DNA from: Bellilinea sp034411135
GTDB taxonomy: Bacteria; Chloroflexota; Anaerolineae; Anaerolineales; Anaerolineaceae
NCBI GenBank assembly: GCA_034411135.1
Contig: DAOUMN010000021.1
Location: 124,001 to 188,000, forward strand
Direction: 5' to 3'
DNA: 64,000 nt
The notes under the pieces were generated by a model. The model searched no databases and was not told where the DNA came from. It was given only the letters and a program-made list of their open reading frames with translations. Below are positions 58,900-64,000 of the stretch, piece by piece. Within the stretch, counting starts at the first letter, position 1; the number at the start of each line of letters is the position of its first letter. A program made the translations under genes and the position numbers.

Positions 58900-60116
58900 C
58901 CCGATAATGTCTGAAATGCCAGGTGCAACGCCTCCCCGGTTGTGGCGGCTACCGTGGCGCCTAATCGAGTCAGCGCTAACTGCTTATCCGGATGGGAACT
59001 GATTCCCCAGGCGTGCATGTCTACATGAACGCCGTTTGCACGCAGAATTTCCGCAGCGGATTGGGCTGACTGTATACCGTTGGGTGAATCTTCAAAGACG
59101 TGCAACGCCAGTTCTTTACCGTGCAGCAAAACCTGAATGTGTCTGGTAGGAGTGTCTGTCTGCCAGTTCGAATCGTGTGCGCGCGCATATAAATTGTAAG
59201 CCCAATCAAGTGCTTCGGGTGAGTTTCGCAACGCCAGGAAAAAACCAGCCAACGCATGCAGGGCGGATGGTTTAACGATTTGGTCGATGAGTAGATGATA
59301 TTTTTCAGCAAGGTATAGCAATGTGCCATAACCAGCAACTGGAAGGCATTCCAGACTGGTCAGGCGAATGGCTATTTCTGCTTCGGGAGAGTACCCCGCT
59401 ACATTGTGGTGACTATTGTGACTGTTTACAGGGTAAAGATTGGGGCGCAAGGTCATCGCAGCAGCTCGTAAGGTGCTGGATTTGATCAAAGCAAGAATAT
59501 TTTCCCGATCGGATGGATCAATTTGGGAACGGTCGTGTTGTTCCAGGGAAGAGAGCAGCGGTAATCTGGGCAGTTGTGGGTAGATCTGTTGGAAGGTGTG
59601 TTCGCCCAGCACGTGATTTTGAAACGTGCGAGTAACCTCGTTGAGCGCGAAATTGCGGGTATTCGCTAACAGGGCTTCACTTAGTGGCTGACGGGCTAGA
59701 TTTTTGAAAGGCTGGTTATTCGTTTGGGATCGAAGTGCGAGCAGAAGGCGATCCGCTAGTGCGTCCTGGTGAGTATGCAGCCTGGCGCAGGCATCGATGA
59801 TTGCGCGGTAATCCGGCCGGTTGAGCTCAGGTTGACTGGATTTGACCCATTGGATTGCTTGGAATACGCTAGACAAAAGCGGTGCATTGGCTTGTAATGC
59901 CTGGTCAAATATCCCGGCAAGGCAGATTGGGATCATATCCCATTCACTGGTAATCCGGTGGGCTTCGAAATAACCAATTTCATCTTCCAATGGCAAAAAG
60001 GAGGTTGGCAATCCCATCTGGTGATAGTAATATTCCAGTGTGCTTCGCATGGCGTGACGATAACCAAATGGCTCGATCAGCACGCCGTCAATGTCGAATA
60101 AAAAAACGATAGCCAT
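58896..60116 (-). CDS. HAD-like hydrolase with a very large insertion
   Basis: A 406-residue protein. The first motif is FLFDIDGVL (Asp9 and Asp11 after the ATG at 60116) and the last HAD motif appears near the C-terminus (VFEDSPNGIQSAQSA). Between them lie about 300 residues instead of the usual 80-150 of a cap domain, with EYYYHQMGLP and TSEWDMIPICL in the first part. HAD enzymes are mainly phosphatases; the phosphatase core is recognisable, but the inserted part is of no family I know. Start 60116 is taken over one two codons upstream. The gene is divergent from degV. Confidence 0.72.
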   Translation of the reverse strand: MAIVFLFDIDGVLIEPFGYRHAMRSTLEYYYHQMGLPTSFLPLEDEIGYFEAHRITSEWDMIPICLAGIFDQALQANAPLLSSVFQAIQWVKSSQPELNRPDYRAIIDACARLHTHQDALADRLLLALRSQTNNQPFKNLARQPLSEALLANTRNFALNEVTRTFQNHVLGEHTFQQIYPQLPRLPLLSSLEQHDRSQIDPSDRENILALIKSSTLRAAAMTLRPNLYPVNSHNSHHNVAGYSPEAEIAIRLTSLECLPVAGYGTLLYLAEKYHLLIDQIVKPSALHALAGFFLALRNSPEALDWAYNLYARAHDSNWQTDTPTRHIQVLLHGKELALHVFEDSPNGIQSAQSAAEILRANGVHVDMHAWGISSHPDKQLALTRLGATVAATTGEALHLAFQTLSG

Positions 60117-60203
60117 ACCCAAACCTCGCGGGGCTCATTATAATAAGGGATCGATTTTTTTGAAATGGACTAATTATATAAAAACGTTTGGAGGGGTAAG
60201 GGA

Positions 60204-61037
60204 ATGATCGATCTTACAACCGATTCATGCGCGGATTTGAATCAAGAACTCATTGCCAATCGAAATATTCGCATCATCCCGTTGCAAGTCTTTATCGAGA
60301 ATGAAAATCTTAAAGATGGTGAAATTACAGCGGCGGAACTATTCAAGCGGGTTGAATCCAGCGGCAGCCTGCCAAAGACCGCCGCCCCGGCTGTGGCAGA
60401 TTTTGCCCGCTTTTTCGATGTGCCTGGGGAAACCATCTTCATTGGAATTTCTTCAAAGCTCTCGGCTACGGTGTCGAACAGCCTGCTGGCATTGGAAATG
60501 ATTGGCTCTCAGAAAAAAGTGCACATCATTGACTCGCTCAATCTATCTACTGGAATTGGGTTACTTGTGTTAAAGGCAGCCGATTTACGTGACCAGGGAT
60601 ACGGCGCCGTAGAAATTGTGGCAGCCGTTCAGCAGGCAATACCTAAAGTGCGCACAGCCTTTATCATTGATACGATGGATTATCTATATAAAGGCGGTCG
60701 CTGTACGGCATTGCAGGCGATCTTTGGGTCGATGCTTAAAATCCGTCCGGTGATCGAGGTGCGCCAAGACGGCACGCTCGGTGTGAAGGACAAACTGCGC
60801 GGTGGACGACAAAAAGCTTTGAATGCCTTGTTGGAGGACTTTTTCGCCCATCGAGACGAAATCGATCTCCAGAGGGTTTTTATTACCCATACGGGTTGCG
60901 ATGCGGATGCTGCCTTTCTGGCTGATTCGATTCGCAAATCTGCCGGGGTGAATGAAGTGTTGATCACCGTGGCAGGTGCGACCATCTCCAGCCACTGTGG
61001 GCCGAATACTATTGGTATACTTTATATGTTGAAATAA
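60204..61037 (+). CDS. DegV family fatty-acid-binding protein
   Basis: A 277-residue DegV/FakB-type protein. The N-terminus has DLTTDSCADL, followed by TAAPAVADFARFF, ISSKLSATVSNSLLA and DSLNLSTGIGLLV. DTMDYLYKGGRC and the C-terminal CGPNTIGILY are typical. FakB proteins present fatty acids to the kinase FakA for phospholipid synthesis. A fakA gene is not seen here. TATAAT at 60139-60144 and GGAGGGG before the ATG support the start. Confidence 0.9.
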   Translation: MIDLTTDSCADLNQELIANRNIRIIPLQVFIENENLKDGEITAAELFKRVESSGSLPKTAAPAVADFARFFDVPGETIFIGISSKLSATVSNSLLALEMIGSQKKVHIIDSLNLSTGIGLLVLKAADLRDQGYGAVEIVAAVQQAIPKVRTAFIIDTMDYLYKGGRCTALQAIFGSMLKIRPVIEVRQDGTLGVKDKLRGGRQKALNALLEDFFAHRDEIDLQRVFITHTGCDADAAFLADSIRKSAGVNEVLITVAGATISSHCGPNTIGILYMLK

Positions 61038-61043
61038 ACATAA

Positions 61044-61075
61044 AACCACAGAAGGCATGCAGAACTTCTGCGGTT
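61044..61075 (-). terminator. Terminator of the oxoamine synthase gene
   Basis: An 11-bp stem with one mismatch (61044-61054 with 61065-61075). On the minus strand it is followed by TTTTATGTTTATTT. It may also slow transcription arriving from degV. Confidence 0.6.
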
Positions 61076-61114
61076 CGTAGGGGTAGCCGGTAAGATGGGT
61101 TGACCCTTTGGATA

Positions 61115-62293
61115 TTAAATCAACCCAACCATTTTTCCGACTTTTGCAAAAATTTCAACCACCCGTTCTAATTGCTCATCGGTATGGGTTGCCATATAAC
61201 TGGTGCGCAACAGCTGGTGACCCGGCGCAACTGCCGGGCTAATGACCGGGTTGACGAAGACGCCGTTCTCAAAAAGCAGTTTCCAGGTCAGGAAGGTGCG
61301 TTCATCGTCACCAATGATGATCGGCACGATTGGCGTGACCGAGTGTCCGATATTGAACCCCAATTCGGTATAGGCTTTGCGCATTTTTGCGCCAATCTCG
61401 TTGACTCGATCGATGCGTTCCGGCTCCTCGCGCATGATTTTGAGCGCAGTGAGCGCAGCAACCGCATTGGAAGCCGGAATGCTGGCGCTGAAAATCAACG
61501 AGCGTGCGTGGTGTTTGATGTAATGAATAACAGGCTCATCCCCGGCAACGAAACCGCCCAGTGAAGCAAAGGATTTGCTGAACGTGGACATGATCAAATC
61601 AACCTGATCGGTGACACCAAAGTGAGCAGCTGTACCGCGTCCGCCGCCCAGAACGCCCATCGAATGCGCATCATCCACCATGACTCGAGCGCCATATTTC
61701 CTGGCAACTGGCACCAGTTCGGGTAGTGGCGCCAGATCACCCTCCATGCTGAACAAGCCATCCACCACGATCAATTTACCGGCATCTTCGGGAAGGGATT
61801 GCAGCACCCGCTCGAGGTGCTGCATGTCGTTATGACGAAAGCGTTCCAGTTTGCCGTATCCTAACCGGGCGCCATCGACGATGCTGGCATGGTCATCTTT
61901 GTCGAGGATGACGTAATCTCCCCGTCCAACCAGGGCGCTGACCGTTCCCAGGTTGACCTGCATACCGGTAGAGAAGACCAGGGCTGCCTCTTTGCCGACC
62001 CACTCTGCCAGTTCGTGCTCCAATTGTTCATGTAGAGCGAGCGTACCATTCAAAAAACGGGAACCGGTGCAGCTGCTGCCGTAACGATCCAAAGCTTCAC
62101 AAGCGGCAGCTTTGACGCGTGGATCGGTGGTCAAGCCCAGGTAATTATTCGAGCCGCACATGATCAAGCGGTGACCATGGTAAACGACTTCAGTGCCTTC
62201 ATTCTCGTTCAAGGGAATAAAATACGGATAAAATCCCTGTTTGATTGCCTCTTTGGCAGTAGTGAATTGATGACATTTTTCAAAGATATCCAT
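61115..62293 (-). CDS. Alpha-oxoamine synthase, serine palmitoyltransferase-like
   Basis: A 392-residue PLP enzyme that condenses an amino acid with an acyl-CoA or acyl-ACP and releases CO2. The fold-type I motifs are intact: GSNNYLGL (47-54), His135 (KDDHASIVDG), MVDDAHSMG (Asp208, His210) and the PLP lysine Lys240 in TFSKSFASLGG. The family includes KBL, BioF and serine palmitoyltransferase. The YPYF start, the TFSKS-type lysine motif (KBL and BioF usually have a GK motif) and the C-terminal LLRTSYMATHT favour the palmitoyltransferase branch. No biotin or threonine genes are near. Glycine C-acetyltransferase remains possible. Confidence 0.8.
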   Translation of the reverse strand: MDIFEKCHQFTTAKEAIKQGFYPYFIPLNENEGTEVVYHGHRLIMCGSNNYLGLTTDPRVKAAACEALDRYGSSCTGSRFLNGTLALHEQLEHELAEWVGKEAALVFSTGMQVNLGTVSALVGRGDYVILDKDDHASIVDGARLGYGKLERFRHNDMQHLERVLQSLPEDAGKLIVVDGLFSMEGDLAPLPELVPVARKYGARVMVDDAHSMGVLGGGRGTAAHFGVTDQVDLIMSTFSKSFASLGGFVAGDEPVIHYIKHHARSLIFSASIPASNAVAALTALKIMREEPERIDRVNEIGAKMRKAYTELGFNIGHSVTPIVPIIIGDDERTFLTWKLLFENGVFVNPVISPAVAPGHQLLRTSYMATHTDEQLERVVEIFAKVGKMVGLI

Positions 62294-62548
62294 TTCGTAA
62301 TACCTCTTGTTGTGCTACGGTTTCAATCGAACACCGCCCCCTATAGGGTTTATTGAATTGAAATTTGGATGAACGAATAATAGCTACGTGCGCTGGGGGA
62401 TAAGCCAGACTTGTCCAATCAGGATCAACTGCCGCAGCGTGATTATACACCGTTCGCGAGGTTTACAGCACAATTCGTGTCATTGATTGTGATAAGATTA
62501 ACATAACCAATCTGGATTTATTTTGAAGAGAAAATCAGGAGGTGAACC

Positions 62549-63448
62549 ATGCTGCTGTATGGTGGCATCGAAGCCGGGGGAACAAAATTTGTGTGCGCCA
62601 TTGGCAGTTCGCCGGATGATATTCGCGCTGAAGTGCGATTCCCAACCACCCATCCCCAGGAAACGCTGGCAAAAGCGATCGAATTCTTCCGCCAGTATAT
62701 GGTGAAAACCAATACTCGCCTAGCAGGGATTGGGATTGGATCTTTTGGTCCACTGGATTTGAATCCGGACTCGGAGCATTTTGGAAAAATCACTGCCACA
62801 CCTAAGGCGGGGTGGTCTTTCACCCCGCTGGTTCAGGTCGTTGGAGAGGGTACCGGTTTGCCGGTTGTGCTGGATACCGATGTCAATGCGGCAGCGCTCG
62901 GTGAAGGCAGGTGGGGAGCTGCGCAAGGATTGCGCAATTTTATTTACATCACGATTGGTACCGGGATTGGCGGGGGCTTAATTATCGATGGAAAGCCAGT
63001 TCATGGTTTGGTTCATCCGGAAATGGGACATATACGTCTGGCACATGATCTGCAAGCCGATCCTTTTGTCGGTGTTTGTCCTTTCCATGGCGATTGTTTC
63101 GAAGGGTTAGCAAATGGTCCGGCATTGTATGCTCGGCTTGGCAAGCCGGCAGAAACACTGCCGGATTACCACCCGATTTGGGAATTGGAAGCCGACTATA
63201 TTGCTCGCGCATTGAACGATATAATCTGTATTGTTTCGCCACAGCGGATTATCCTGGGTGGGGGAGTGATGCAGCAAGTTCATCTCTTTCCTATGATCCG
63301 CGCGCGCGTTCAACAGCTGCTCAATCGGTACGTTCACGCTCCCGAAATCCTTGAGAAAATCGAAAACTATATCGTTCCACCTGGTTTGGGCGGCCGGGCA
63401 GGCGTGTTAGGCGCGATTGCGCTGGCAATGACCTGCACTACCGAATAG
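62549..63448 (+). CDS. ROK family sugar kinase, fructokinase-like
   Basis: A 299-residue ROK kinase. The N-terminal phosphate loop reads GGIEAGGTKFVCAIG. The catalytic region has DTDVNAAALGE, TIGTGIGGGL and the metal-binding HPEMGHIRL, with CPFHGDCFEGLANGPA carrying the zinc-type Cys and His residues. The CPxHGxCxEG form is typical of fructokinase/glucomannokinase-like ROK proteins. GGAGGTGA precedes the ATG, among the best ribosome sites in the window. It differs clearly from the polyphosphate glucokinase at 26261. Confidence 0.88.
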   Translation: MLLYGGIEAGGTKFVCAIGSSPDDIRAEVRFPTTHPQETLAKAIEFFRQYMVKTNTRLAGIGIGSFGPLDLNPDSEHFGKITATPKAGWSFTPLVQVVGEGTGLPVVLDTDVNAAALGEGRWGAAQGLRNFIYITIGTGIGGGLIIDGKPVHGLVHPEMGHIRLAHDLQADPFVGVCPFHGDCFEGLANGPALYARLGKPAETLPDYHPIWELEADYIARALNDIICIVSPQRIILGGGVMQQVHLFPMIRARVQQLLNRYVHAPEILEKIENYIVPPGLGGRAGVLGAIALAMTCTTE

Positions 63449-63454
63449 TCTGGT

Positions 63455-64000
63455 ATGGTGAGCCAACCCGATTTGACCTTTTTTTGCGAACTGGATGCAC
63501 AGCCGCTGGAGGATTTGTTTGCAGATGCCGAGGTTATCGCCGCTTTGCAGCAGTTGAAAGCCGGCGTGGCGATGGGACTGCGCGACCTTTCCGAGCAACG
63601 AGCAGCAGTGATTAAACAATTGAACCAGGCGAGTATACCGCTGACAGCCTGGCTGTTGCTCCCGGAAACCGAGGGCTACTGGTTCAACCTGGATAATGTC
63701 GGGGCGGCTGCTCGGCAGTACAACACATTTCTCCGCTGGAGCCGTGATAATGGGCTGATCTGGCGGCGCATTGGGCTGGACATTGAACCTGATTTTGGTT
63801 TCATCACCGGGTTCAAATCTGGGGTCTTCAATGGTTTGATCCGGGTGGTTGGCAGTCTTGTTCAGCGGCAAAAAGTTTTCTTGCCAGCGCGTGAAGCGTA
63901 CTTCAAGCTCGTACAACAGATAAAGTCAGATGGGTTTGAAGTGGAAGCGTATCAGCTGCCTTTGATCCTGGATGAGCGCCTGACAGGTTCGGTGATTCTC
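63455..64000 (+). CDS. N-terminal part of a probable TIM-barrel protein (cut by window end)
   Basis: Open frame of 182 codons from the ATG at 63455 to the window end, 6 bases after the ROK kinase stop. There is no signal peptide. Segments such as PLTAWLLLPETEGYW and RRIGLDIEPDFG suggest strands of a (beta/alpha)8 barrel of the glycoside-hydrolase kind with acidic strand ends, but I cannot name the family. The close spacing suggests co-transcription with the kinase. Confidence 0.6.
   Translation, partial: MVSQPDLTFFCELDAQPLEDLFADAEVIAALQQLKAGVAMGLRDLSEQRAAVIKQLNQASIPLTAWLLLPETEGYWFNLDNVGAAARQYNTFLRWSRDNGLIWRRIGLDIEPDFGFITGFKSGVFNGLIRVVGSLVQRQKVFLPAREAYFKLVQQIKSDGFEVEAYQLPLILDERLTGSVIL

Noticed and set aside
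63407..63916. Minus-strand open frame of 169 codons at the end of the window
   Set aside because: It is antisense to the end of the ROK kinase and to a better-placed plus-strand gene that follows the kinase by 6 bases.

Overview
The window is a gene-dense stretch of bacterial chromosome with about 62 protein genes on both strands. It has no rRNA, tRNA, CRISPR array, insertion sequence or prophage module that I can see. Gene content and style suggest the phylum Chloroflexota, most likely an Anaerolineae-type organism. The clues are secreted proteins with long Thr/Pro-rich linkers, a secreted-protein tail ending in YLPLLKR, a Gram-positive-style Tad pilus set, a zinc-type S18 and very tight packing. 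This placement is inference from protein character; no 16S gene is present. Sigma70-type -10 boxes (TATAAT) are easy to find, and Shine-Dalgarno sites of the AGGAGG type decide many starts.

Layout. 1-3240: tail of a secreted protein, zinc-ribbon protein, aldo/keto reductase, unknown protein, scpA. 3300-10060 (+): moaC, a MoaD-MoaE fusion, a threonine-synthase-like enzyme, rnc and smc, closed by a bidirectional terminator. 10120-12550 (-): membrane-anchored parvulin foldase and the rpsF-ssb-rpsR operon. 12750-22400: an AIM24-like protein, then a compact minus-strand DNA-processing operon (lipoprotein, DEDDh exonuclease, AddB-like helicase homologue, UvrD-like helicase, free-standing Fe-S RecB-family nuclease, recJ). 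22520-27030 (+): pseudouridine synthase, membrane protein with a baseplate-J-like region, ruvX, mltG, polyphosphate glucokinase. 27000-29040 (-): aspartase/fumarase and ferredoxin. 29340: EamA transporter. 30300-37750 (-): a glycogen group (malQ, glgC, glgA) behind an amidohydrolase-CYTH fusion and cinA. 37900-41110: yraN-miaA (+) facing ftsH (-). 41300-45900: unknown membrane protein, then efp with a Cys-rich protein and a HAD-DinB fusion, hpf and comF. 45960-52560 (-): Tad pilus locus with two pilin genes encoding identical proteins. 52820-56600 (+): unknown protein, YdjI-like SPFH protein with a C-terminal excisionase-type helix-turn-helix, sucC-sucD. 56690-64000: acpP, corA, unknown membrane protein, HAD protein, degV, a serine-palmitoyltransferase-like synthase, ROK kinase and the start of an unknown protein.

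How it works together. Most of the window is housekeeping: translation (S6, S18, EF-P, HPF, MiaA, RNase III), chromosome organisation (ScpA, SMC, SSB), envelope quality control (FtsH, MltG, parvulin), storage carbon (GlgA, GlgC, MalQ, polyphosphate glucokinase) and the TCA cycle (SucCD). The most unusual parts are the split AddAB-like helicase/nuclease operon, several domain fusions (MoaD-MoaE, amidohydrolase-CYTH, HAD-DinB, SPFH-HTH), the sphingolipid-type oxoamine synthase, and the twin pilin genes that are each followed by the same hairpin. All functional statements come from reading motifs by eye; no database search was run.
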